A DNA stretch of 64,000 nucleotides from Moringa oleifera. Lineage: Eukaryota > Streptophyta > Magnoliopsida > Brassicales > Moringaceae. Each line of letters begins with the position of its first letter. Positions within the stretch are counted from its first letter, which is position 1. The stretch is taken from NCBI GenBank assembly GCA_021397835.1, contig JAJFZO010000566.1:9506898-9570897 (forward strand), written 5' to 3'. The notes under the pieces are model-generated. The model made no database searches. It was not told the origin of the DNA and saw only the letters and a list, made by a program, of their open reading frames with translations. The position numbers and the translations under genes are program-made. This document shows positions 46,551-59,631 of this stretch, in pieces.

Positions 46551-49500
46551 TACTACTACAAATAAGAGATTTAATGACAATTAAAAAGGACTTTAATGAT
46601 AATAAAGAAGAGAGAGTTTTAATTATCGACATTTCTTGAAAACTATCATTAAAACTCCCTTTTAATGGCAATTCTTTTAAAACTGGCGTTAAATGGGGAG
46701 TCTTTAAGGACTATTTTAAGGGAACTATCATTAAAGGCCTTTAATGATAATTCTTTTAAAACTGCCATTGAAGACCTTATGACGATAGTTTTAAAAAAAT
46801 TATCATTAAAGGGTGAGGATTTTAATGATAATTTAATAGAATTGTCATTAAAAGATAGTACCTTTAATGTTAGTTTCCAATGAACAGTCTAATAAAAGAA
46901 TTTTTTAAATAATTTTGATATATACAAAATTTTTACATACAAATTATCCAAAACCTGCATATATAAAATTTTTCATCTCTTCCACATTAACCACATATTT
47001 TTATCTTGTATACATTAACACGGTTCAATACTGACACTTCAATGAAACAACTTTTTCTTTCAGTACTCTTCAATACCATTCTCACTCAAACCATCATTAC
47101 TTTTTTCATGTGTAAAAATACTTCAACATAATCTAATCTAAAAAGTAATAAAAAATGAAGAAAAAAAACTTGATGTTATAACTGAACTCCATATGTACAA
47201 TACATATTATCATACATAATCCTAAAAATTCAACAATGTAAATTCAATAATATTCATGTCTACAAAAATCTTGAAGGTTTAACTTTTTAATATGGCACTC
47301 TAAAGAAACTGTTCAACCTCCTTTCTAACTTCATCAGTATCTGATTAAGTGTAAGTATCTATATTCACTAAGTACATTTATATAAAAAAAATAGTTAGTC
47401 CACTTAAAACTCCTAGTAAGCACATCAATTACCAAAGTAATTACATAAGAAAATGCTTAAAAACTTACTATTTTCGCATATAGGATATTTTTGTCACGTT
47501 TGTCAATGATGTCCCCTTAAAAATTTCATAACATAATATTCACACTCAATATTTGAAGGTTAATATGGGCACTATATTAAAAATTTTTAATTATTATATT
47601 TTGTAAAATAAATAAACTAACATCATATATTGATTTAAATATATATAACTTAGCAGAAATACTCATAGGAATGCATTTATCACTTGATTCATTGATGACT
47701 TGGAACAATTTAAAAGAGCTGCCAATATAAAATAATCAATAATCTTAAGAGTAAAAAATAATATATACTAATATAAATTGAAATATTTCACTTATGTGGA
47801 CATAAGTCGATCTATTTCTTGATGAGAACCATGGTTCAAAGGATCAAAAATACTGTACATAAAAGAACGAGGCCGACAACCATTAACATCCAATGATGCC
47901 TACATTATTAAAAACAAATGTAAAAAACATTGTGAACAAATTAAACTATTAATAATTTCAAATAGTATTAAGACTTACCTTAAGTTATTTGAAAATATCA
48001 CTATTCCTCTGTTACATAGATCTATCATTCTATTGGCAAGATGACAGACTTGGGTGTTTATACTTATAGACATCCCATATGATAGATTGATTAGCAAATA
48101 CAAAATATTTCTCCAAGTCAAGTATAACTAAATCTGTATAAAGTTTACTCAAATAATAAAAAGAATAAAAAATATAAATATGATGTAGCCAAACAATAAT
48201 AAATCAATAAAAATTAAAAACACATACGTACACAATTATATTAGAAATTTATGTATAAATTACATTTAACCAAAATTCTAATGAATTAATTGACATTTGT
48301 AATTAATATATATTTAACTAAATTAGCATACAATTAATTAATTAGCTAAATAACAAATGATTAGTTAGTGTGTAATTAAATAAATAATATATAACTAATA
48401 AAAAATTAATTAAAATTTAAGTAAATAATTTATAAATAATTAGTTAATTAATACATAGTCAATTAATTAATATCTAATTAATTATTTTACAAGCGCTAAT
48501 AAATTAACTAAAATTTAAATAAAATTTAATTATTTACTTTACAAGCATCAAATTAATTAATTAAAATTTAAATAAATGATTAATAGCTAATTAGTTAATT
48601 AATACATAATCAATTAATTAATATCTAATTAATTCCTTTACAAGCATTACTAAATTAATTAAAATTTAAATTATATTTAATTATTTGCATTACAAGCATC
48701 AAATTAATTAATTAAAATTAAAATTAATAATTAATAACTAATTAATTAATTAATATATAGTCAATATTTAATTAACATCTAATTAATTACTTTACAAGCA
48801 TCTAACTAGTTAATAAATTAATTAAAATTTAAATAATATTTAATTATTTACTATACAATCATCTAATTAATTAACTATTTATTTAAAATTTAACTAATAC
48901 TAAATTAAGTTAATTATAAAATCAATATAAATTTTACAAAATATACCAATTAATCTTACCTAATTCAAACATAAATTGATCAAAATATAAATTTATTTAA
49001 CCAATATCTACTTAATTCATCAAAATATAAATTCATGTAACTAACATCTACTTAATTCATCAATTAATATAAAAATCTTAAAAATTATCAAACAATAAAC
49101 TCATCAATATATACTCATTTATACCTAATATTCATCCAAATATACTTACAAAAAAAACCTAAATTTCACTAATAAAAATTCATCAAAGATACCTAATGAA
49201 GAAAATCTCAAAATAATATACATTCTCAATTCATTCTTCAAATCAAAATTAAATGAAATAATTGTGAAGAAAACTTTTGTAAAAAAGTTTCAAAATCTAC
49301 CGAAATACTTTGATGTTTAAATGCCAAAGATAAAGAACAAATAGAAAGGGGAGGGTTTGGCTTCGCCTTGTGAAGATTAAGACAAATGGGATAGGAAGGA
49401 GCAAGGAGAGAACAATGGAGAGGAAGAGATATGTGCAGGACGAGTGGCTATTTCTCTAAAAGTGGCTGCTGTTGCTTTTGGAGGAGAAGATGATAGCTAG

Positions 49501-49833
49501 GTTAAAAGGCTTGGTGCAAGTCCTTAATGATAGTTCCAGTAGAATTGTCATTAAAGGTTGTGTAGTTTAAGCCTTTAACGACAATTCTTATGGAACTTTT
49601 GTTTAAAGCTTTAATCTTTTAAGCATTTAACATTAGTTCCCATGGCAATTGACATTAAATGTTACCTTTTAATGTCAGTTAATTGTAACTGATGTTAAAA
49701 GTGTGACAAATCTCACTTTTAATGTCAGTTTTAGAAGAACTAGCATTAAAAATTATTAATGATGCTTTTAATGACAATTTTTTCAAGAACTGTCATTAAA
49801 TCACTATTACTTAATATACTTTTTGTAATAGTG
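46551..49833. mobile_element. Complete non-autonomous CACTA-type element (copy B)
   Basis: The left end reads TACTACTACAAATAAG; the right end, reverse-complemented, reads CACTATTACAAAAAG, a decayed terminal inverted repeat. A three-base duplication TGC flanks both ends (46548-46550 and 49834-49836), as expected for CACTA elements. Subterminal motifs of the TTTAATGACAATT/AACTGTCATTAAA type cluster at 46570-46870 and 49525-49800. The 3.3-kb interior is AT-rich and encodes no transposase, so it needed one from elsewhere. Copy A keeps only the right 1.4 kb. Confidence 0.82.
48421..48880. repeat. AT-rich tandem repeats of ~150 bp, copy B
   Basis: Three imperfect units start at about 48421, 48572 and 48721, built from TTAATTAA runs, a TACATAGTCAATTAATT-type segment and a TTTACAAGCA segment. 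They match the array at 7141-7560. Confidence 0.7.
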
Positions 49834-50556
49834 TGCTTTAGAATAGGTTAATCATTAGAGACAAGAACGAGTGAATCTAGTTTAGAGAGCATGCCTTACT
49901 AGATTAGGGAGCATAGAGTTTCTAAGTAAAGATAAGCGCAACTATCTATTTCATGTTCTCCTTGTTAACAAGGCAGGTCCACTATAAAGCCTACCGATTA
50001 AAAGTCCTTAAGAATGCGAAAGTTGACCAAAAGGCTATTCTATAACTGCCTCTTATTATTGAATCAAGGGGTTTGGCTTATATCTAGCTCCAAAATAGTT
50101 TTCTTTGAGCTAGCAATCTTTTTATCTTTTTGGGTTGCATGCCTAAGGCAATGTTTTTTGTGCATTGAGATGAATTGATCTTCGCTATGCCTCTTTCTTA
50201 TACTAGCTGATGTTGCGACTATGCCTAATATGAGTTTGCTCCTGCCCTAGATAGCTTCGAGGTTCTCGTCGATCGATTATAGAGGGTTCAACCGTTGAAC
50301 TTGCTTATGCCCCCTTTGATCGAGTGCTATTTCTATAAAAAAGATTAAGTGGGAAACACTAGAATTGGCTCCAATTGAGATTGCCTCGGCTTTTAGGCAC
50401 ATGAGGAAGTGATCTAACCCATTTTCAATCGAAATCCTAATCAATGACAAGTTCTACCAAGGCTAGGATCTGAAAGAGAAAATTCACTTGTCCAAATTCC
50501 AAGTGACATTCTTCCTTCAGAATCTAAAGTTGAGTAACTTCCTTTATCGTGATACT
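49834..50556. other. Decayed DNA between the CACTA end and the MULE gene, copy B
   Basis: Counterpart of 8532-9267, beginning with the TGC target-site triplet. No gene is recognised. Confidence 0.35.
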
Positions 50557-52869
50557 ATGGGTTTGAGCATGTTAATCGGTTGTTTCCATATTGGCTGCAC
50601 CAGAAAATTTCTTCTGTCATATCTTTTCCCCATTATAGGGTATTCTTTGCTTCTTTGGATAACCCGCATGATTACCATTATTCAGCGGTAATACAACAAC
50701 ATTTTCGATGTTTTCAGGCACATTCCTATTAGACTTATCACCAACTAGATAGATTGGCTCAGTGTATACTGCTACTAAGTACTTTACTTGTAATAGTCAA
50801 AGCAACAGGTTATAAAATCAATGTTACGTTCCCTATAAAAAAAATGAAAAATGAAAAAGTTACCAAAACAAGAATGAAAAATAAAAATATATTATTAATA
50901 AACAATAAATGTCACATAGATGCTGTTAGTGCATGTGCACATGACTACAAATACATTCCAATCAATGTTAGAAGTCATCATTTGTAATGAAATTTTTTGT
51001 CTTTCATTCATCAAAGAGTGGACCCATTCAGTTAATTGTGCTTTCTGAATCTTAGCTTTCTCATGCCTATCATAGAATCAATGTTGCATCATATCTCTAA
51101 TAAATTCCAATAAAGCCATTACAGACAACTCGCGGGCAAATCGAAGGCATGAATTCAAGCTTTCAGCAATATTAGTGGTCATAAGTTAGTATCATTTTCG
51201 AGGGCAATACACATGTAACCATTTCCTCGGATCTTCCTTCATGATATATTCAAATGCTTGAAGGTGATTAGCTTGTAATTCAATCATCAATTGACTAAAT
51301 TCAGACTCTCGATATGCCCTTGCTATATGATAGAATATCTTGGACACTTCTTCCTTCTTGAATTTATTCTTTATATTTTGGGCCATATGCCAAGAACATA
51401 ACCTATGACCAGAATCGGGGAAGACCCTTACAATGGCCTTTGCAATACTAGCATGATGATTCAATATAATAATCAAGTCATCAACATGACCAATAGCCTC
51501 CTTCAGTTGCTATAAAAACTACTCCCAAGCCTTATATTTTTTTGAGCCACCATAAGCAAATGCTAGTGGGTATATCTATTAATTTTCATCCTTACACACC
51601 GCTACAAAAATAACACCATGGAATCTTCCTTTCAAGTGAGTGGCATCAATAGTAATAACTGGTCTAATCACTGAATAGAACCCCGTTAATAATTGTCCAA
51701 GAGATGCAAAAAAATACTTAAATCAATTAGTCTCATCTTTAATGCATATGTCAGCCTTAGTTCTTGGACTAGCTATTTGCAACATGTGACAATATGATGG
51801 TAATTATTGGTATGACTTAACTAGGTCAGCATAAATAAGAGACAATGTGTATTCTTTTGTTTTCTAAGCTTTGCTGTATAAAATTCGTATGCCATATAAT
51901 TCTTTCATGTCACCTATAATATCTTTTCGTTTAATAATTTTAACATTAGGGGATAATTATTGAGTAATAATTTCTTCAATAATGGTAAAACTTGCTTGTC
52001 GATGTTGTCGATGCAACTCCTTCATTATGCAAGTGTTTGTCAAATCACAATGTTTAATTTGAAAGAAGTCCTTGTGCAAAATTCATAGCACGGACCTTCT
52101 ATGCATAATTTTCTTCTCTACAAGCAATCTTAAATATGGATTTGTTAGATCTCCTAAATTCAAAGTTCTCAGTCAATGCATATATACGCAAAAATTACTT
52201 CAACTCTTTCTTATTTAGTAAAAATTAACCTCTAGTAAAGGTGTCAATCGGAGTCACTGATTTCATTGTAAGAGCCAGAACAATACTGTATAATTCAGCA
52301 CCCTACTCACTATACCTCTTATTAATACCATCACTTATATTGTTATGTGCTTCAGCGCATGCAGGTGGCACATAAGGTGGGATTGAATATGGTACAGAAG
52401 GCATGTTCTCATCATCAAGCTCAACTTCCATAATGGGTTCAAATTGCTCTTCTTCGATAGGTTGAGTGGGCTCAATTTTTGGGATTGGATACTTACACAC
52501 AATATCATAGTCCATCGACTCATCCAAGTCGATCTCATCAATATTCTAAGTATTAGGAGGAGTCTCATTAAGGAATAATGGTTCTATGCCCAAATTTTTA
52601 CCTTGAACAATTGGATGCGCCTCCAAGTTAGGGATTACATCACATATACCATGTGTGTTCTCAACATCATGTGGCTCCACCAAATTCATAATTACATGGG
52701 GTACTATGTTATCACCATATAACATGAACTCAATATCGTTATCATTCACTAACTTAATTTTCATGGTAGTTTCCTCAGATTTCACTATGGTGTGCAATAT
52801 AATATCATAGTTAGAGAAATCAATATCAATGCAAGATTTAACTAAACTTAATAACTGTGCATGTGTCAA
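50557..52869 (-). pseudogene. Mutator-like (MULE) transposase pseudogene, copy B
   Basis: This is the better-preserved copy. The N-terminal part (52869-52546) starts MTHAQLLSLVKSCIDIDFSN. A linker with IPKIEPTQPIEEEQFEP follows (52527-52303), then the MuDR-type region. The DDE core includes ATHLKG near 51640 and an open 94-codon block at 51476-51192 with HRLCSWHMAQNIKNKF. NIAESLNSCLRFARELSVMA follows near 51170-51110 and carries the Glu expected in the MULE catalytic core. Asn replaces Asp in the SDRH-equivalent motif (LNHHA), as in copy A. A C-terminal zinc-knuckle relic (WCSQYGNNRLTCSNP) lies near 50600-50557. Stops and frameshifts show it is inactive. Confidence 0.9.
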
Positions 52870-53760
52870 ACCCTTTCAAACAACATAACTTTGAGTTTTG
52901 ATAGTCCTACCAATATACTGAAAACTTCCTCTTGACTCGGACCAATCACTATTCCAAGTTACAATAACACGCATTCTGTCATGACCATGAAAATATTTCA
53001 GAAAAGAAGCAACATTTTCAGAAAAAGGAACAAAGCTAAAGTTTAGTAAATAAATTACGATTTAGATAAATAAGCAATGATATTATCTTATATATCAATT
53101 TTATTAAAGAAATATTAATTTGTGAATAAAGTCATGATGGTTCACAAGATGATACGAATTCAGTAGATAAGTCACGATTTAATCAAACATAGCATGGTTC
53201 TTTGTTCATGCTACGATATGTATGATACATCATGTTTATTCTTTTAAAACAAATAAAATCTTCGCATTGTTAAGATACATTGTCTTTCAAATACATACTT
53301 GTTAGTTTCTTGACCCACCCAAACACTTTTTGCTTTTCAAAAACAATGTGTTACTAAAAACACGAGCTTGATTATGTAGATTTTAGATACAACGTGAAAA
53401 AAAATTAGCCAAAATCAATTGATGATTGCTTTTTATTCCTTTTCTAGCCTCTATTTAGGTAGATCTTAGACACAAATATGAAAAAAAAATTTGCAGAAAG
53501 AGCCTAAAGATAAAAAGAGAGAAAGCTTGATGACAAAGAGAGCTCAAAAAGCAAGAGTATTGATATTTTATGCATCAATTTTCTCATTTTTTGAATTTAT
53601 TTACTTTTTAAGGGTGGTATTATTGTCTTTAGCATGGGTATTTTGGTCTTCACAATACATTTATGTGTGGAAAACATAAATGTTAGTAAAGATGGTTTGT
53701 TTCATAAAAAAAGGCACACGAGGTGTCAATTTTGGCAATTTCCTCTATTTCTTAGTCTAT
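52870..53760 (-). mobile_element. MULE 5' flank and possible terminal region, copy B
   Basis: Counterpart of 11661-12520. Read on the minus strand, GAGGAAATTGCCAAAATTG begins near 53754 and resembles a MULE terminal repeat; the opposite terminus was not found. No coding sequence apart from a chance frame at 53491-53679. Confidence 0.4.
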
Positions 53761-54250
53761 AATTTATGAGTTGAACTAGGCCTGTATGTCTTTGTTTATG
53801 TGTGATTTTTAAGTTGGTAGCTAGCTACTACCAAGAAGGATTGTTGTTTGATCATTTTCATGATTTCATCAGACCCATCTTTCTTCCAGGCTTTCAATTT
53901 GGACAGATCTAGCAGGCCTTCTTAACATGTGTTGTTTGATGACTCAGTGCGTGGATGTTACGAGTCCATTGGCATAGGCTTAAGCCTATTCCATAAGTGA
54001 GCAATCTTTGGCAGGCTTGAAGATTTAGTTAAGGGGAGTCGAGGCACTGTAAGCCCATGTTACACAAGTCATGCACACGTCTTAAAGCCATTTTTTAATT
54101 CTTCTTTTATTCATAAAAATATGAAGAGAACACATTAGGCTTGGTCTTGGAATGCCATGCTAACACCATGCTTAGAAAACTATGCAAGGACCAATCTTAA
54201 AATATCATGCCATGGGTGCAGTCATTGCATACCAAAAAATAAAAAAGACA
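53761..54250. other. Decayed DNA between MULE and the tRNA relics, copy B
   Basis: Counterpart of 12521-13045 with a small deletion near 54080. No gene is recognised. Confidence 0.35.
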
Positions 54251-54324
54251 TCAAGTGACAAGAATCGAACCTATGGCCCTCTATACCCAAAACAAATGCG
54301 TTAATCAAACTGTACTACACCTTG
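54251..54324 (-). pseudogene. trnP-UGG: Mitochondrial tRNA-Pro(UGG) relic, copy B
   Basis: Closer to the mitochondrial tRNA in its T arm (ATAGGTTCGATTC) than copy A, with the UGG anticodon loop TTTTGGGT intact. The D arm has decayed (GTAGTACAGTTTGATTAAC). It probably does not fold into a working tRNA. Confidence 0.85.
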
Positions 54325-54511
54325 TCTCACCCCCCGAATCATATAAATTCACTCAATCGATGAATAGTCGAACTAAACTTGCCCATCCTATTGTGCATAG
54401 GGGGCGAGAACCAATCTGCCGCTTACACTATATGGCTTTTTGCCTTTTTCTTTTCACTTGAATTTAAAAATCCTACTCATACTCGGAATGTGTCCTTGAG
54501 AACTTTTTCCC

Positions 54512-54572
54512 TTTAGAACGACTCACATAAGGATTTTCAATCCTTAGCTCTAATCATCTTAGCTACATGAAC
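54512..54572 (-). pseudogene. trnF-GAA: Mitochondrial tRNA-Phe(GAA) relic, copy B, truncated
   Basis: The D arm and anticodon arm are well kept (AAGGA, loop TTGAAAA, TCCTT, anticodon GAA). The T arm and 3' acceptor strand are mostly missing, a deletion of about 14 bases relative to copy A. Not functional. Confidence 0.82.
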
Positions 54573-54925
54573 CACTTTCCTAAAGTCCGTTTTCTTTATC
54601 GAATAACGCCCTACCTTAACACTTAACTAGTAAAGGAAAAGCCTTTTACTAATCAATTTATTAGGCTCGCTTTTACATCAAGCTTTCGAACAGCTCTTTT
54701 AATTGCTACTTAATCTCCCAACATACTTAAGAACCGAGATTCGTTCAGTCCCTGAACGACTATAAGGAGCTTGCTTATAGAAAGAAGATAGGTCGGTCAA
54801 ATAAAAATAATGCACAATAGGCTCTCCGCTCTTAGTCACTAAGTAGTGTAATTTTTTCTTTCAGGGGACCCTACCAAGAGGTTCTTTCTCTCACGTAATG
54901 TTACCTATCCGTTCCACTTTCGTGC

Positions 54926-55013
54926 CAAAGGAAAAGGAATTCGAACCCATGATATGATCTTTTTATATATCGATTTAGCAAAACCAATGCCTTAAGCCAT
55001 TCAGCCATCCTTC
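54926..55013 (-). pseudogene. trnS-GCU: Mitochondrial tRNA-Ser(GCU) relic, copy B
   Basis: The minus strand reads GATGGCTGAATGGCTTAAGG and keeps the GCU anticodon, but with one extra T in the anticodon stem (TTGGTTTTGCTAAATCG). The T loop GGTTCGAATTC is near-perfect. The insertion should disrupt the anticodon arm. Confidence 0.85.
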
Positions 55014-56108
55014 AAGTTATTGATCAAAATTTGTTCTGTAGTTACTTGCTTGAAGGTTATCTAATCTGATTAACTACATAAGCCATAGTGCGTTAGCACG
55101 TATAATTTTCCTTTATTTATGAGATAGACCCCATCTAAATCTACCCAGCATCCAAGCCATCAAAATATGCCACTTCTTTCCTTGGGCGACACCTCCTTTC
55201 TATGATGAACTTTACTAGTCTTTGCCTTTAACTTGATCATTTTTGAAATATCTAGTTCAAAAGGACTAGGAGAGAAAACATGGCCAAGCTAAGCCTTTAC
55301 CCACCTAAATTGAATTCATATCTCCTTCATCTACTTGAGATTTCCTAGATTGTGACTCTTTTATTACATCATGAAAAAGTCTATTCTTGTCATGATCAAT
55401 CCACATCCTACCGTAGTGCTTAAAGAACCTTAGTAACTAAGGCTAGCTTACTAAGGCAAAGGAATTTCTTGTTCATTACATGAGCTAGTCAGCCTTTCCC
55501 TTGCTTTTATCTACCTATTTAATCTTTTAAATAGGCATTATTACTACAAAAAAATTGCTTTATATAGGAATTGCGACGTGGCTAGCTTTTCTTAACTCTA
55601 GGTAAGGAATAGTTATCTGATCTGGCTTAACTCATGAACTCTTAAACAGGAAGATTCCTAGCTACTTAGACTCGTAAGACAAGAGCTACTAACTAAAAGA
55701 AGAAGAGCTAATATTTGTCTAGTGCGTAGGAAAGAAAAGACAGAAGATGACATCAAAGTCTATAACAGAAATAGGGTAAGGAGTTAAATTAGTCCGTAAA
55801 CATCAACTAGACTTTAGTGGTTAATAACTACTTACTTCTTTGAAATATTAAATCTGGCCTAGTACTAGTTTTACATTAGTAAAGGAAGAATTGGGTGATA
55901 TCAAATCCTATGTCCAAAAGTAAAGCACCATTATTTAATCTGGCTAAAGAAAGACTTCAAGACAAAAAGCTTAGATGCGAGGAAAGGTTGAAATGACAAG
56001 AAAAGAGCTTAGTATGGAGACAACACCAAAGGGAGGAAATTTTTGCAAATAAGGAAGCACATTGACTCTGAAAGGAAGCTCACGAGAGGAAGGAAAGGGA
56101 AAAAAAAA
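55014..56108. other. Decayed NUMT-like DNA, copy B
   Basis: Counterpart of 13822-14917. No gene is recognised. Confidence 0.35.
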
Positions 56109-56375
56109 CTAATGACGTTCATCCCAAGCTAATTGCTTCTTTCGAGATAGTAGTGAAAAAGGAAAATGCTTTGCCTTTTGATGTAGTTTCAAGTCTTCGA
56201 TGTCCCTTGAAGATTGATAAGAGTCAGAATAGGTACTAACAGAGTTGTAGAATGGGATTGATGATGAGCGGGCCAACGCCCCCAAATCTTTTGGTTTGGG
56301 AGCCAAGTTCAACCTTTTTTTATTCTTTGCATGAGATTTCGTTACACCATACACAATAAACAAAAAACCAAGCAT
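56109..56375 (-). pseudogene. Unidentified 88-codon frame shared by both duplicates, copy B
   Basis: Same start and stop positions as 14918-15184. It contains SSSIPFYNSVST and DIEDLKLHQKAKHF. Product unknown; substitutions between copies are mostly amino-acid changing. Confidence 0.3.
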
Positions 56376-58347
56376 AAATCTTGATGATTTTTAATTTTCG
56401 TATTTCGACATGTGATTTACTGCTGCAAGCTCCTTCTTGTATAGTAACACTTGAGAGAGGTGGTTTAACTACTTTTCATTGTGTTTATGAATGGAACATC
56501 AAATTAAAAATTTCTTTATCTTTTATTACCATGCCATCGATGAAAATTCATAGCTTAGGAAAAGCCCTGAAATCTCACCTTTTAGCATTGCGATAAAGTA
56601 TTGACAGAGCAAAGCGATAGGACCCACTTTAAGAGATAGTGCAAGGGAAAGACTCAAACATTGAGAAGTGGGCAATGAGGTTATATCGCTTTAAAAGAGG
56701 TATTGGTAGCGAACCATAAGCCCTAGCTTTAAGTCGAAGAAACAAGCAATCATACGCTTAGAATAGAAAGATATTTCACTTTAAAATCGTTACTGAAAGC
56801 ATTATAAGCACACTTTCTATCTAGGCAAACGAAACATGAAAAAACACGTTTTTCTTGGCTAGCCTTGCAAGAACGAATGTGCGGGATAATTGAATTAAGT
56901 ATCAAGGCTACAAGATAAAAGGAAGGTTTCTGCATGTAAGAAAGCTTTTTCACCATCTATTGGGTATTTGTCTCTATCTCGTTATCTCAACTTATACTTA
57001 TGATAGGCGGGCTCAATGCCAGATATTTATCTTAAAAATCATTCTCTTTTAATTTTTGGTATTCAGCTATCTTCCTTGGTTTCACCCTTCCATTCATGAA
57101 GCATATCACTAGGAAGGGTGTTTCTCAAGCCTAAAGCAAGAGTTTTTGACCCTTTCACATCGATTGACAAACAAAACTCCCAGTAAAAAGCCACTTTCTT
57201 TTTTTTCAAAATCAACATATTAAAAAATCTTTGATCTCACCTTTGAATAAGTCCAACAAAGCACCTTTTCCTACTAAATTCTATCTATCTTTGCTCGCTT
57301 GTTCCATTTACCGAGCTCTAAGCTCCTCTGGCAAATCATGATATGTGCATACTAGTTACTCTACTTTAGTAGTGTGTTAACTAGCAGCCCACTACTGATT
57401 TAGGATTTAGTATTGACACCTATCTTTCTAACTATAAGCCTTTTGAAAAAATATATATATTAGGGTATATTCCTTTTTTTTTTTACAACTTTATCAAAGA
57501 CTCTGTGACTTAGGAAGTCCTAAGACCAGGGGCAAGCTACAACATGTCGATCGTAAAAAAGGTCATTTTCTTGCTTGCAGAAACCTTTTTTTGACAATTT
57601 ACTTCATGAATGTTAGGGATGAATAAAAAAACTGGATGTATTATTTTAGCATATCATAAGTGAGCCTGCTTATTGCTAGCCCTATAATCGTTCATTAACT
57701 TCGAGGTGAGTTTGAAAGCTTGACAATTGAATTCGGAGAGCCCTTCTTGGACTTAGCTCTTTCATAAAAGTAGAGTAGACAATATGTCTAGTAGTCTATT
57801 AGGAGCAAAGAGGAGCTTGCCAAGCGAAAGAGATGGGTTCAACTATTTCACCAATCCGTAGCAATGTCCCCATGCTATGTTTTTGTCTCAAAGTAAGTCT
57901 GCTATCTTCGCCTTATTGTCTGCCTTTACTTAGTCTCTCTTTTCTTGACAAGAGAAAAAAAATCTTTCCCTTAAGCTTTCATTGAAATATCATAAAGAAT
58001 TAATCCATCGATGGACTTTCATGTGAAGGCTATTTTCTTAGTGTTTACTGGCATGTTTATGACCCAGTTGCAAAACTACTACCATATGAATGTCCTCCTA
58101 ATTGCTTTAAGACTGGGCTAGCAAATCAAACAACTTTATGTTAACAACACCTTTCACTTATAACATTTATGAAAATTAATGAGCTGCCCTATAGCAAATG
58201 AGAATAACAAGACTCTATGGCTTAACAAGTTCCTTCCCCACCAAAACCCTTACTCGGGCCTTGACAGGGCAAGAGTAGTTATGTTAACATGAGTCTTTCC
58301 TTTGCGAAAAGGTTGCATTGCTTTTGCGTGATGATTAAGGACTGTAG
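56376..58347. other. Decayed duplicated DNA, copy B
   Basis: Counterpart of 15185-16922 with about 229 additional bases at about 57853-58081. No tRNA, rRNA or known gene is recognised. Frames at 56381-56596 and 56750-56956 are unsupported. Confidence 0.35.
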
Positions 58348-58605
58348 ATGACAGAATTAGCTTATGTTAAGAAGGATTTATATGAGGTGGCGAGATGTTG
58401 AATCGTTAATAGCATTCTTTTTGTGCGCATTGCATGGGACTTTGATCTAAGTTGAGCTAGCCTTAGTATGGATGGTCCTAAGTGTAAGGACCTTAACCAT
58501 ACGATTTTGATCTATGGTAGGGCTATTCCTAGTCATATGTTAATTTCATTTTTCGAAATGCTTCACCCAAGCCTTCAAATGCAGATTCTTCTAAAGATAG
58601 ACTAA
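58348..58605 (+). pseudogene. Unidentified protein relic, conserved frame, copy B
   Basis: The frame begins MTELAYVKKDLYEVARC and later contains MDGPKCKDLNHTILIYGRA. There are stops after ARC and after DFDLS (TGA here, TAA in copy A). At 58582 it keeps CAG where copy A has TAG, reading through to a shared TAA. Family unrecognised. Confidence 0.4.
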
Positions 58606-59325
58606 CTAATAGGTGTGTTCAAATTGGAGGTCTTCGGCTTGGGCCTCCTTGTTTCCTTCTAACTTCTACTTGTTGGTGGTGGGCGTGCATGAGAATCCCT
58701 CTCATTCTACTATTATGAGTGCTAACTATCTTCCAAATCTTGTTACCTTTCTACTATCACATATGGTGCTGGTAGGCCATCATATGTGTATGGTTATGGT
58801 ATGGCTCTAATCTTGGAACTTATGCCGAATTAGTAAGTCTAAAGTTTCCCTCAGCTCTAATTTAAGTGTAATGCGCTGTATAGACATTCCTTCTAATGTC
58901 GTAGTGGATAGGCAATTGTTCACTTTGAAATAGTCTTGATGCAGTTCATGGCCTAGGTAACATGGATTTGAATATAGTTGTTATAGGTATGTCCAATACC
59001 CAAGCTCTCTTTTTCCAGTTTCCAAGAGGTGTCAAAACAGAAAGAAAAACAACGATCATCCCTTAAGAAATGCCTAAAGGGCATAAAACCAAAACAAGAG
59101 ATAGAGTTAGGCTTAAAGATGGCATGATTTTCACTTTCTCGCTTTAATCAGGTGGCAACTGTCGAGGTACTGGTAATAATGCCTCTTTTTTATTCTTTAA
59201 CTGTTGTCGGTCCTCGTGATTTCAAATAGTAATTCCTTGGTTACCCTCAAGCCTCGATGTTGCATTTTCTGTTATTGCTTCCTTTTAAAGTGTAGGTTGA
59301 TCCTATCTCCTCCTTCCTTTTTTCT
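58606..59325. other. Decayed duplicated DNA, copy B
   Basis: Counterpart of 17181-17840, with the same short protein-like stretches (NIVVIGMSNTQALFFQFP near 58970-59025). No family is recognised. Confidence 0.3.
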
Positions 59326-59631
59326 TTGGTTCCCATGCGTGGAGGAGGTTTAGCATTGGCTTTGTTGTCAAGGCAGAAAGAGTGTGCTTTTGCACTCCTT
59401 CTATGGCCCATTACGCTTTTCCTAACTCGGCTTACTTGTTTTAACTCTATTGACATCTATTTTGGTGTCAAGACCAGTAGCAGCAATAAGTCATTTAAGA
59501 TTTGTTCCAAAAGAGATATCTGTCAAAGGGTTTCAATTCTTTTTAAGAGGGACCTATGTCAACTTCAGTCAACAGAGTTACCTTCCACTCAGCCATGTGA
59601 AAGAGAACTTCATATAACCCTAATTCTTTGA
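59326..59631 (+). pseudogene. Unidentified 101-codon frame with hydrophobic segments, copy B
   Basis: Open from MVPMRGGGLALALLS through ECAFALLLWPITLF and CFNSIDIYFGVKT to a basic C-terminal part (RDICQRVSILFKRDL). Copy A has the same sequence split by a frameshift. Alternating hydrophobic and basic segments could suit a small membrane protein; no family is recognised. Confidence 0.3.
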
